Shown: positions 1 to 5,895, counted from the stretch's first letter. The stretch: 6,151 nt of DNA from Pseudomonadota bacterium (GCA_021813645.1 JAKAJW010000310.1:1-6151); one strand, 5' to 3'. Notes: a model not told the origin generated them from the sequence alone. A program made the numbers and translations.

Positions 1-144
1 GCCGACGCAGACATAGGGCGTGGATGGGGAGATCAGCGACAGGATCGGATCGCTCTCGGCCGTGACCGTTTCGGCCAGGCCGTGATAGACCGCCTGGCTG
101 ACCAGCGCTGGCTGGGTGCCGAAGTCGATGACGCGAAGACGCAT
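1..144 (-). CDS. Probable lipoate-protein ligase family protein, N-terminal fragment
   Basis: The first 48 codons are present; the rest lies beyond the left edge. The protein begins MRLRVIDFGTQPALVSQAVY and continues to a PILSLISPSTPYVCVG stretch. A short first strand, then a helix with S-Q-A-x-Y-H-G-L, then L-S-L-x-x-P-x-x-P-Y-V-C-V-G, fits the start of the BPL/LplA/LipB fold, where the P-Y-V-C-(V/I)-G strand comes just before the YHQ-type motif. That family attaches lipoate or octanoate to E2 and GcvH domains in the cytoplasm. The catalytic lysine and the RRxxGGGxVxH-type motif would lie outside the window, so activity cannot be judged. The start is supported by a strong Shine-Dalgarno sequence (AGGGAGG, minus strand 155 to 149) four bases before the ATG. 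It lies 60 bp downstream of iorB on the same strand and may be read through from it or from its own weak promoter. The family call rests on sequence resemblance from memory. Confidence 0.62.
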   Translation of the reverse strand, partial: MRLRVIDFGTQPALVSQAVYHGLAETVTAESDPILSLISPSTPYVCVG

Positions 145-162
145 GCTTCCTCCCTCGGCGCT

Positions 163-191
163 AAGCTAGAGCGAAAATCACATTCCGTAAA
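163..191 (-). promoter_or_regulatory. Possible weak promoter for the lipoate-ligase-like gene
   Basis: The 60-bp gap between iorB and the next minus-strand gene is AT-rich compared with its flanks. On the minus strand it has TTTACG (191 to 186), a 17-base spacer and TAGCTT (168 to 163), which would start transcription about 12 bases before the ATG. Both boxes match consensus only partly. No convincing terminator for iorAB is visible in the same gap, so read-through is equally possible. Confidence 0.25.
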
Positions 192-204
192 TCGTATATA
201 TGCG

Positions 205-2448
205 TCAGCTCGCGAAGGTTACGACCTTGCCGAGAGGCAGGCTGCGGATGCGCTTGCCGGTCAGCGCGAAGACCGCATTTGCCAGGGCCGGGGCGGCCGG
301 AGGGGTGGCCGGCTCGCCGACGCCGGTCGGGTGATCGAGGCTTGCCAGAATCTTGGTCTCGAACTGCGGTACTTGCGGCATCCGCAGCGCATCGTAATCG
401 TAGAAGTTCTGCTGCTGTACGGCGCCGTCGGCGAAGGTGATCTCGCCCATGATAGCTGCGGTCAGCCCGTAGACCGCCCCCGAAATCGCCTGGGCCGCGA
501 TCGTCCCTGGGTCGAGCGCCAGACCAACGTCCTGGGCGATCCACATCTTTTCCAGCCGGATGCCCTGGGCCGACTGGCTGATCTCGACGATCTCGGCGGT
601 GGGCGTGCCGAACGACCAGCAGAAGGCCATGCCGCGGGCCCGGCCTGCGGCCGGTGCGCTGCCCCAGCCGGCCAACTCTGCCACGGCCTCGACCACCTTG
701 GCGGCGCGCGGGCTTTGCTGCGCCATCAGCTTCAGCCGCATGGCCACCGGGTCGAGCCCGGACGCATGCGCCAGTTCGTCGAGGAAGCATTCCTGGAAGA
801 AGGCATTGTGCGAATTGCCGACCGAACGCCAGGAACCGATCGGCACCTTCACCCCCGAGACATGGCCGGAAACCCGGTAGTTCGGGATGCCGTAGGGTTG
901 GTCGAACAGGCCCTCAACCAGGATCTTGTCCGGCCCGGGCGGCACCAGGCCGAGAACGCGCCTGGCCTGGTTGGCATAGACCGAGGGCGCGGCGACCGCC
1001 GCCTTGAGCGCCACCGGCCCCTCGGGGCCGACCTCGCCCTCCAGCCGGCAGATGGCACCGGGGCGGAAGAAGTCGTGCGTCATATCCTCCTCGCGCCGCC
1101 AGGTCAGCAGCACCGGCGTGCCTGCCATCGCCTTGGCGACCAGTGCTGCCTGAACCGCATAGTCAAACTCCGCCCGTCGGCCGAAGCCGCCGCCGAGGAA
1201 GGGCGTGATGACGCTCACCTGATCGGCGGCAAGCCCGACGGCCGCCGCGCATTTGTCGCGGATCACGGTCGGCGCCTGATTGGGCGCCCAGACGGTCAGA
1301 CGGCCATCCTTCAGAAGGGCCGCGGCATTCATCGGCTCCATCGTCGCATGGGCGAGATAGGGCACGCGGTATTCCGCTTTCAGCACATTCGCGCCGGCAA
1401 GGGCTCGCTCCACGTCGCCGTCATCGCGCAGCGTCGAATTGGGCGCGGCGTCGAAAGCTTTCGCGATCTCGGCAAAGATGCCGTCTGTGGTCGGCGGGTA
1501 GGGCGCCGGCGCCCAGGTGATCTGCACGGTCTCCAGCGCCTTGAAGGCAATCCAGGTATTGCTCGCGACGACTGCAACGCCATCGGCGAGCGGAACGACC
1601 GCCTTCACCCCCGGCATCGCCTGCGCCGTGGTCGCGTCGTAGCTCAGCATGCCGCCACCCAGCCCCGGGTTGCGGCGCACCGAGGCAAACAGCATCCCCG
1701 GCAGTCGCGTGTCGATCCCGAAGGCCGCTGTGCCGGTCGATTTCGCCACCATGTCCAGCCGCGGCAGCGGCTTGCCCAACAGGGTCCAATCACGCGGATG
1801 CTTCAGCGACGGATTTGCAGGCGGGGCGATGCCGGACGCCTCTTCGGCGAGGTCGCCGTAGCGGATGCGGGTTCCATCCGGGGCCACGACAGCGCCCTTC
1901 TCGGTCTTGAGCGCCAGCTGGTTCTGTTTCAGCCGCTGCGCCGCGGCCGCGACCAAAACCGCCCGGGCCGCGGCGCCGGCAAGCCGCATCCGCACGAAGG
2001 CGTCGGCCATCGAAGTGGAGCCGCCGGTGGCCTGAACGCCCATCAGCCGTCCAACGATACCCATCGCGTCGTCGGCCAGCCGTTGCATCCGGCTATCGCG
2101 ATAGTCGGCGAAGGGCAGGCCGGCCGCCGCCACTGCCAGATTGGCATAGGCAGAGGCCGCCGGTCCGTGCTCGGCCCGCACCTCGGCCCAATCGAGGTCC
2201 ATCTCTTCGGCGACCAGCGCGGCCAGTGTGCTTTGCACGCCTTGGCCCATCTCGGCGCGGGGGGCGACGATGGTGACGCCATCGGACCGCAGGATCACCC
2301 AGGGGTTGAAGACGGTTTCGCCCGGCCCCGCGGTCAGCGGGTTGGCGCCAGCCTCACGATAGCGCCAATAGCCGAAGGCGGTGCCCCCGGCGACGGCGAC
2401 GGTGGCGACCAGAAAGCTACGGCGGGTGATGCGTCCGGCGCGGCTCAT
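205..2448 (-). CDS. iorB: Molybdopterin-binding large subunit of an isoquinoline 1-oxidoreductase-type hydroxylase
   Basis: A 747-residue protein of the xanthine dehydrogenase superfamily, IorB branch, whose members carry the molybdenum cofactor and hydroxylate N-heteroaromatics or oxidise aldehydes. Visible signs: a twin-arginine signal (T-R-R-S-F-L at residues 8-13, then a hydrophobic Ala/Val/Gly stretch), implying Tat export of the folded enzyme; the usual entry to the hammerhead domain near 224-246; H-A-T-M-E-P-M-N-A at 367-375; the cofactor loop G-G-G-F-G-R-R at 419-425; R-S-V-G-N-S-H-N-A-F-F at 541-551; and V-G-E-P-A-T-P-P at 710-717, where E712 matches the family's catalytic glutamate. 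Length is normal for the family. The frame stays open upstream, but the start at 2448 is chosen because the Tat signal begins there, AGAGGG lies six bases upstream, and it follows the iorA stop TGA after one base, indicating translational coupling. The true substrate is unknown. No XdhC-type maturation gene or cytochrome c subunit is next to it. Confidence 0.93.
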   Translation of the reverse strand: MSRAGRITRRSFLVATVAVAGGTAFGYWRYREAGANPLTAGPGETVFNPWVILRSDGVTIVAPRAEMGQGVQSTLAALVAEEMDLDWAEVRAEHGPAASAYANLAVAAAGLPFADYRDSRMQRLADDAMGIVGRLMGVQATGGSTSMADAFVRMRLAGAAARAVLVAAAAQRLKQNQLALKTEKGAVVAPDGTRIRYGDLAEEASGIAPPANPSLKHPRDWTLLGKPLPRLDMVAKSTGTAAFGIDTRLPGMLFASVRRNPGLGGGMLSYDATTAQAMPGVKAVVPLADGVAVVASNTWIAFKALETVQITWAPAPYPPTTDGIFAEIAKAFDAAPNSTLRDDGDVERALAGANVLKAEYRVPYLAHATMEPMNAAALLKDGRLTVWAPNQAPTVIRDKCAAAVGLAADQVSVITPFLGGGFGRRAEFDYAVQAALVAKAMAGTPVLLTWRREEDMTHDFFRPGAICRLEGEVGPEGPVALKAAVAAPSVYANQARRVLGLVPPGPDKILVEGLFDQPYGIPNYRVSGHVSGVKVPIGSWRSVGNSHNAFFQECFLDELAHASGLDPVAMRLKLMAQQSPRAAKVVEAVAELAGWGSAPAAGRARGMAFCWSFGTPTAEIVEISQSAQGIRLEKMWIAQDVGLALDPGTIAAQAISGAVYGLTAAIMGEITFADGAVQQQNFYDYDALRMPQVPQFETKILASLDHPTGVGEPATPPAAPALANAVFALTGKRIRSLPLGKVVTFAS

Positions 2449-2449
2449 C

Positions 2450-2911
2450 TCAGGCCCTCTGCAGCCGGCGGGCGGCGTCCTGAATGGCGGCGCGGATGCG
2501 GGGATAGGTACCGCAGCGGCAAAGGTTGCCGGCCATCGCGGCGTCGATGTCGGCCTCGCTCGGCGTGGTGGTGCCAGCCAACAGGGCCGCTGCCGACATG
2601 ATCTGGCCGGACTGGCAGTAGCCGCATTGCGCCACCTGATTGTCGATCCAGGCCTGCTGGAGCACGGCGAGTTTCTCGGGCGTGCCGATCCCTTCGATGG
2701 TCGTGATCGCAACGCCCTGCGCATCGCCGAGGCGGGTCAGGCAGGACCGCACCGGCTGCCCGTCCAGATGCACCGTGCAGGCACCGCATTGGCCGACGCC
2801 GCAGCCGTATTTGGTTCCCGTCAGCCCCAGTTCGTCGCGCAGCACCCAGAGCAGCGGCATATCCGGATCGGCCGTCACCTCATGCGTGGTTCCGTTGATG
2901 ACGAGTTTCAT
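2450..2911 (-). CDS. iorA: [2Fe-2S] small subunit of an isoquinoline 1-oxidoreductase-type hydroxylase
   Basis: A 153-residue electron-transfer subunit with two [2Fe-2S] clusters, normal length for the family. The N-terminal plant-ferredoxin-like domain binds a cluster through C37, C42, C45 and C57 (Y-G-C-G-V-G-Q-C-G-A-C, then S-C). The C-terminal four-helix domain binds the second through C96, C99, C131 and C133 (Q-C-G-Y-C-Q and N-L-C-R-C-G-T-Y). All eight ligands are present. It should pass electrons from the molybdenum centre of the partner encoded just downstream. It has no signal peptide, so if the complex is periplasmic it must travel with the Tat-bearing IorB; this is inference. The ATG at 2911 is preceded by AGGGGAG (2922 to 2916) with a four-base spacer and starts directly on the conserved first strand M-K-L-V-I-N-G. 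The frame remains open further upstream into kynA, but that extension has no family resemblance. Confidence 0.94.
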   Translation of the reverse strand: MKLVINGTTHEVTADPDMPLLWVLRDELGLTGTKYGCGVGQCGACTVHLDGQPVRSCLTRLGDAQGVAITTIEGIGTPEKLAVLQQAWIDNQVAQCGYCQSGQIMSAAALLAGTTTPSEADIDAAMAGNLCRCGTYPRIRAAIQDAARRLQRA

Positions 2912-2928
2912 GCGTCTCCCCTGCCTGT

Positions 2929-2979
2929 CGGCGCAATTATGGGCCGTCGGGGGCGCAGCGCAACCGGGGGATTGCGCCG
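2929..2979. promoter_or_regulatory. Candidate operator: repeated GCGCAA motif between iorA and kynA
   Basis: The 111-bp divergent gap has three GCGCAA copies: 2931-2936 and 2958-2963 on the plus strand, and 2977 to 2972 on the minus strand. The outer two extend to a perfect 9-bp inverted repeat, CGGCGCAAT (2929-2937) and ATTGCGCCG (2971-2979), with centres 42 bp apart, about four helical turns. The inner pair forms a tighter dyad with an 8-base spacer. The first copy overlaps the iorAB -10 box and the second is its -35 box, a layout that suits a repressor or a divergent regulator. No regulator gene is in the window and its family cannot be named from the motif. Confidence 0.45.
2936..2963 (-). 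promoter_or_regulatory. Likely iorAB promoter
   Basis: On the minus strand TTGCGC (2963 to 2958) is followed by a 16-base spacer and CATAAT (2941 to 2936), which matches the -10 consensus at five of six bases. The -35 box matches only at TTG. Transcription would begin near 2929, giving a leader of about 18 bases that contains the GGGGAG ribosome binding site. Position relative to the gene is ideal and the AT-rich CATAATT stands out in GC-rich surroundings. Confidence 0.5.
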
Positions 2980-3022
2980 GCGGGGTGGGGGCGCTAGCCG
3001 GGAGGCATTGGGGAGGGACGCG

Positions 3023-3862
3023 ATGACCAACACCGGCTACGACCCTGCGGCAGAAGGCGCGCAGATGGCTTTCGACGGGCGGATGTCCTATGGCGACTAC
3101 CTGAAGCTCGATGCGATCCTGACGGCGCAGGCGCCGCTTTCGGATGCCCATGACGAGATGTTGTTCATCGTCCAGCACCAGACCTCGGAACTTTGGATGC
3201 GGCTCGCCATTCACGAGCTTGGCTCGGCCCGCGAGGCGCTTGCGCGCGACAACTTCTCCCACGCCTTCAAGACGCTCTCGAGGGTTTCGCGGATCTTCGA
3301 ACAGCTGAATGGCGCCTGGGACGTGCTGAGGACCATGACGCCGTCGGACTATACCACGTTCCGCGCGACGCTCGGGCAGTCCTCGGGCTTTCAGTCATGG
3401 CAGTATCGGCTGATCGAATTCGTGGTCGGTAACCGCAACGGCGCGATGCTCCGGCCCCATGCCCATCGCCCGGAGATCAAGGCCCTGCTGGAGGCCGAGA
3501 TGGCGCGACCCTCGTTGTATCAAGTGGCGCTCGGCGCGTTGCATCGGGGCGGGCTGGCCTTGCCGGAGGCGCTGCTGCAGCGCGATCCCTCCCTGCCCTG
3601 GGAGGCGGACGCGGCGGTGGAAGCGGCCTGGGCGGCGGTCTACCGCGACCCCGAGGCGCATTGGGCGCTCTATGAATTGGCCGAGAAGCTTGTCGATTTC
3701 GAAGACTACTTCCGGCGCTGGCGGTTCAACCACGTCACCACGGTGGAGCGCGTGATTGGCTTCAAACGCGGCACCGGCGGCACCGGCGGGGTGAGCTACC
3801 TGAAGCGGATGCTGGAGGTCGAGCTGTTTCCAGAGCTCTGGCACCTGCGCACCGGTCTCTGA
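3023..3862 (+). CDS. kynA: Tryptophan 2,3-dioxygenase
   Basis: A 279-residue cytoplasmic haem enzyme that oxidises L-tryptophan to N-formylkynurenine, the first step of the kynurenine pathway. Length is typical for the bacterial family. Motifs in order: Y-G-D-Y-L-K-L-D at 23-30; E-M-L-F-I-V-Q-H-Q-T-S-E-L-W at 45-58, with H52 at the place of the active-site histidine; R114 in T-T-F-R-A-T-L-G, which contacts the substrate carboxylate; S-S-G-F-Q-S-W-Q-Y-R at 120-129; the haem-binding region R-W-R-F-N-H at 232-237, with H237 as axial ligand; and the G-T-G-G-T-G-G loop at 250-256 with T251. Residue roles are taken from the known Xanthomonas enzyme. The start at 3023 has GGGGAGGG (3010-3017) five bases upstream and begins where the family begins; longer in-frame starts run into iorA and are rejected. 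It stands divergent to iorA. No kynB, kynU or formamidase gene is adjacent, so the rest of the pathway must be elsewhere. Confidence 0.97.
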   Translation: MTNTGYDPAAEGAQMAFDGRMSYGDYLKLDAILTAQAPLSDAHDEMLFIVQHQTSELWMRLAIHELGSAREALARDNFSHAFKTLSRVSRIFEQLNGAWDVLRTMTPSDYTTFRATLGQSSGFQSWQYRLIEFVVGNRNGAMLRPHAHRPEIKALLEAEMARPSLYQVALGALHRGGLALPEALLQRDPSLPWEADAAVEAAWAAVYRDPEAHWALYELAEKLVDFEDYFRRWRFNHVTTVERVIGFKRGTGGTGGVSYLKRMLEVELFPELWHLRTGL

Positions 3863-3925
3863 TCGGCCGCGCACACCGCCTCGCGTGAAATCGGCGGCCT
3901 GATTCGGCCCGGCTTTCGGCGCCGG
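3862..3925 (+). terminator. Possible stem-loops ending the kynA transcript
   Basis: Directly after the kynA stop, GGCCGC (3865-3870) can pair with GCGGCC (3894-3899); the stem extends by ATC/GAT (3862-3864 with 3901-3903) across one bulged base. A second short hairpin, CCGGC (3909-3913) with GCCGG (3921-3925), has a 7-base loop and is followed by ATTTAT. No run of T follows, so this is not a classic intrinsic terminator. Confidence 0.25.
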
Positions 3926-3932
3926 ATTTATA

Positions 3933-3944
3933 CCGCAATTGCGG
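3933..3944. repeat. Perfect 12-bp palindrome
   Basis: CCGCAATTGCGG reads the same on both strands. It lies 70 bp after kynA in the lower-GC spacer, just downstream of the weak hairpin. Its GCAATTGC core resembles the half sites of the larger palindrome at 4608-4623. A function is not apparent. Confidence 0.5.
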
Positions 3945-4107
3945 GCGCGACCCGGCGTATCCGGAGGCTTTCTGCCGAAATGTTTACGATTTTAGCCGAA
4001 CTGCTGAAAGGAATGGGCCGCAGGAACCCATAAAGCCGCCGAAATTCTGGCGCCTTCTCATGGGAATAAGAGCAGAACGCCCGGCAAATGCGCCGTGAGC
4101 GCGGCCG

Positions 4108-4317
4108 ATGGCGCGCACACCAGAATGCGATGCCATCTTTGACCATGAATCTTACTCATCGCCACCCAGGCGCGCCCTTACTCATGCCGCGAATCTCCTG
4201 CAAGACTTGGTTCATGAGCCGAACCAAGCTCGGGTGCCAGACCAACAGACGGCGAGACCGAGCGGGCAGTGGCGATCGTATCTGCCGCGTCAGAACTGCG
4301 GCAAGGGTTTGAAATGA
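4108..4317 (+). CDS. Possible small protein or gene remnant, unknown function
   Basis: A 69-residue open frame beginning MARTPECDAIFDHESY. Near residues 38-54 it has N-Q-A-R-V-P followed by S-G-Q-W, which recalls the R-V-P-A-G...G-G-Q-W signature found in various alphaproteobacterial phage-like and toxin-like proteins. That resemblance is from memory and could be chance. Against a real gene: no good ribosome binding site precedes the ATG, an in-frame TGA lies just upstream at 4096-4098, and codon third positions are much less GC-rich than in kynA or galE. The low GC would fit imported DNA. A perfect 8-bp stem hairpin (4206-4228) lies inside it. It ends 31 bp before the next small frame. It may be a fragment of a larger decayed gene. 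Confidence 0.25.
   Translation: MARTPECDAIFDHESYSSPPRRALTHAANLLQDLVHEPNQARVPDQQTARPSGQWRSYLPRQNCGKGLK
4206..4228 (+). repeat. Short perfect hairpin
   Basis: CTTGGTTC (4206-4213) pairs with GAACCAAG (4221-4228) around a 7-base loop. A second smaller stem, TGCCGC (4283-4288) with GCGGCA (4298-4303), follows before the small frame at 4349. Neither is followed by a T-run. They could be RNA structure, but no RNA family was recognised and surrounding pairing does not make a tRNA. Confidence 0.4.
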
Positions 4318-4348
4318 CGGCGCAAAGCCGAGGAACAGGAGAGCTGAG

Positions 4349-4519
4349 ATGATCGAGAACCTTGCTGACAAAGCTCGTCAGGGCCGTGTTTCCGCGCTGC
4401 AGATGATGAAGCTACAAGGTCAGGCCGGAGCGACCCGGGCCGGTCGCAACACGGCGAGCCCGAAGCTGGTCTTCCTTTCCAGCCGCCAACATTCGAACAC
4501 ATTTCAATTGGTTCTCTGA
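4349..4519 (+). CDS. Hypothetical small basic protein
   Basis: A 56-residue frame, MIENLADKARQGRVSALQMM and onward, ending in Q-L-V-L. It is too short for usual gene finding but has the best ribosome binding site in the spacer: AGGAG at 4337-4341, seven bases before the ATG, with a further AGGA just upstream. It has nine basic and two acidic residues. The first half, up to K-L-Q-G-Q, could form an amphipathic helix; the second is Ala/Gly/Ser/Arg-rich. No signal peptide, membrane segment or cysteine is seen. I do not recognise a family. Third-position GC is moderate, below that of the flanking genes, which suits either a transferred gene or a non-coding stretch. It follows the 69-residue frame by 31 bp in a different frame, so the two could be a small operon or parts of one frameshifted gene. 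Confidence 0.38.
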   Translation: MIENLADKARQGRVSALQMMKLQGQAGATRAGRNTASPKLVFLSSRQHSNTFQLVL

Positions 4520-4607
4520 CAGTCGTCTTTGAAAGGCGGTGGCGAGTCAATTCGGCCCGCCAACAGAAACCGGAATTCCAAAACGGTATGCGCGGCAACA
4601 AAATCGT

Positions 4608-4623
4608 GCAATTCCGGAATTGC
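4608..4623. repeat. Perfect 16-bp palindrome
   Basis: GCAATTCCGGAATTGC is fully self-complementary. A related CCGGAATT stands 38 bp upstream at 4570-4577, within another 8-bp palindrome GGAATTCC (4572-4579). The site lies in the lowest-GC part of the spacer, about 90 bp after the small frame at 4349. With no central loop it suits a dimeric DNA-binding protein better than an RNA hairpin. The bound protein, if any, is unknown. Confidence 0.55.
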
Positions 4624-4770
4624 CGAAATCCCGTGACCGGCGAGTCGATTTCCGGTCCGTGATCTCTGCAAGTGAATACCGCGCATGGCCATAAAATCGG
4701 AGACGAGGGCGGGGCGCCTCGACAGCCGATGCCAGGCGGGCCCCGTTCCTCCTCGTGACGGGCAGCCCCG

Positions 4771-4804
4771 CCCCCTCTCCTCGCGCACTCGCGGGGGGAG
4801 GGGG
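4771..4804. repeat. Long GC-rich inverted repeat next to the galE 3' end
   Basis: Positions 4771-4785 pair with 4790-4804 around the loop CACT: 15 pairs, of which two are T-G on the plus strand (A-C mismatches on the minus strand). Outer flanks add CAGCCC (4763-4768) with GGGCTG (4818-4823). The CCCCCTCTCC...GGGGAGGGGG form looks like the short palindromic intergenic repeats common between genes in GC-rich proteobacteria. It begins about 70 bp after the galE stop and may end or protect that transcript, although no T-run follows on the minus strand. Confidence 0.6.
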
Positions 4805-4872
4805 AGGCCGTTCGGAAGGGCTGGCACTGCCTGCCGGTGCCCGTCCGGCTTCATCGCGGGGCTGGCCCGGCG

Positions 4873-5895
4873 TTAGGTGCGGCCCCGGCTGTTCGAGGCC
4901 CGCGAGACCCAGGCCCAACTCGTCGCACACATGTCGTCCAGCCCACGTTCGGCCTTGAATCCCAAGAGCTTTTCCGCTTTGGCCGGGTCGCCGTAGTAAC
5001 AGGCCAAGTCGCCCTCGCGGCGGGGGGCGACACGGTAGGCAAGCGGCTTGCCACAGGCCCTTTCGTAGGCCTGCAACATGTCCATCACCGAATAGCCCTG
5101 GCCGGTGCCGAGGTTCACCAGATGGCTCGGCTCATCCCGCATCAGCGCGTCGAGCGACAGCACATGCCCCTTCGCCAGATCCACGACATGGATATAGTCG
5201 CGCACGCCAGTGCCATCGGGCGTCGGATAATCGTCGCCAAAGACATTGAGAGCGGGGAGTTCGCCGGTCGCCACCTTGGCGATATAGGGCATCAGGTTGT
5301 TGGGGATGTCCGACGGATCTTCGCCGATCAGTGCCGAAGGATGCGCTCCGGCCGGATTGAAGTAACGCAGGATGCCGAACCGCCAGCGTTCATCGCCCTG
5401 GGCCGCGGCCTGGATGATCTGCTCGCCCATGAGTTTGGTCAGCGCATAGGTCGAGGCATAGCCGAGCGCGGCCTCCTCCGGGATCGGCCAGTCGAGCGTC
5501 GGCGCGTAGACCGTGGCAGAGGAGGAAAACACCAGCCGGAAGCAGCCCGCGGCCCGCATCGCCTTCATCAGGTTCACCAGGCCGGTGCAATTCGTCTCGA
5601 TATAGTCGAGCGGGATCTTCTGGCTTTCGCCGACCGCCTTCTTGGCTGCGAAATGCACGACGCCATCGAAGGCTGTGGCGCTCAGCACGCGGGCCAGCCC
5701 CTCGGCGTCGAGCACGTCGCAACGGTGAACCTTGACCGGCTTTCCGGTGATGATCTCCAGTCGGTCCGGCACATCCGTGCGCGCATTGGCGAAATTGTCC
5801 AGGATTTCGACTTCATAGCCGGCCTCGCAGAGCGCGACATAGGTATGCGATCCGATGTAGCCGGCGCCGCCGGTCAGCAGGATGCGGCCCGTCAT
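4873..5895 (-). CDS. galE: UDP-glucose 4-epimerase
   Basis: A 340-residue cytoplasmic enzyme of the extended short-chain dehydrogenase family that interconverts UDP-galactose and UDP-glucose using bound NAD, feeding galactose use and surface polysaccharide synthesis. Visible: the Rossmann motif T-G-G-A-G-Y-I-G-S-H at residues 8-17; the acidic end of the second strand at D33; F-S-S-S-A-T-V-Y at 123-130, with the catalytic serine; the Y-x-x-x-K pair Y150 and K154; L-R-Y-F-N-P-A-G-A at 176-184; V-R-D-Y-I-H-V-V-D-L at 231-240; N-L-G-T-G at 261-265; and R-R-E-G-D near 292-296. Length and motif spacing match the E. coli-type enzyme. The start at 5895 is chosen because the nucleotide-binding strand begins there and AGGGAAGGG precedes it; the frame is open further upstream without resemblance to the family. 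It lies 49 bp after the ABC ATPase gene on the same strand, so co-transcription is likely. Confidence 0.96.
   Translation of the reverse strand: MTGRILLTGGAGYIGSHTYVALCEAGYEVEILDNFANARTDVPDRLEIITGKPVKVHRCDVLDAEGLARVLSATAFDGVVHFAAKKAVGESQKIPLDYIETNCTGLVNLMKAMRAAGCFRLVFSSSATVYAPTLDWPIPEEAALGYASTYALTKLMGEQIIQAAAQGDERWRFGILRYFNPAGAHPSALIGEDPSDIPNNLMPYIAKVATGELPALNVFGDDYPTPDGTGVRDYIHVVDLAKGHVLSLDALMRDEPSHLVNLGTGQGYSVMDMLQAYERACGKPLAYRVAPRREGDLACYYGDPAKAEKLLGFKAERGLDDMCATSWAWVSRASNSRGRT

Larger units (their letters stand above)
3863..4872. other. About 1 kb between kynA and galE without a recognisable gene, partly low GC
   Basis: No protein of a known family was recognised on either strand here. 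By rough count, lines around 4021-4080 and 4501-4620 are about half G+C, while the neighbouring genes are far richer; GC climbs again after about 4700. The stretch contains two short plus-strand frames (4108-4317 and 4349-4519), perfect palindromes at 3933 and 4608, a hairpin at 4206-4228 and a GC-rich inverted repeat at 4771-4804. No inverted-repeat-flanked unit with a target duplication, transposase, integrase or tRNA was found. It may be a decayed insert or a regulatory or small-gene spacer between the convergent kynA and galE. Confidence 0.6.

Noticed and set aside
82..2601. An 839-codon open frame on the plus strand opposite iorB.
   Set aside because: It is antisense to a gene with clear family motifs and has a low-complexity Arg/Gly/His-rich translation without any recognisable domain. 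Long antisense frames are usual in GC-rich genes with strong third-position GC.
2449..2724. A 92-residue N-terminal extension of iorB.
   Set aside because: It overlaps iorA in another frame, has a Pro/Arg/Ser-rich sequence without family resemblance, and would bury the Tat signal.
3770..3788. Tandem GGCACCGGC repeat.
   Set aside because: It lies in kynA and encodes the conserved Gly-Thr-Gly-Gly loop, so protein constraint explains it.
4139..4144. TTGACC as a -35 box for the small frames.
   Set aside because: It matches consensus well, but no acceptable -10 box lies 16-18 bases downstream.
3928..4146. A 72-residue minus-strand frame starting at 4146.
   Set aside because: No convincing ribosome binding site, no family resemblance, and it spans the palindrome and weak hairpin after kynA.
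4290..4930. Overlapping minus-strand frames of 103, 116 and 127 residues.
   Set aside because: They overlap each other and the galE end or the GC-rich palindrome, lack good ribosome binding sites, and read as Arg/Pro/Ser-rich shadow protein.
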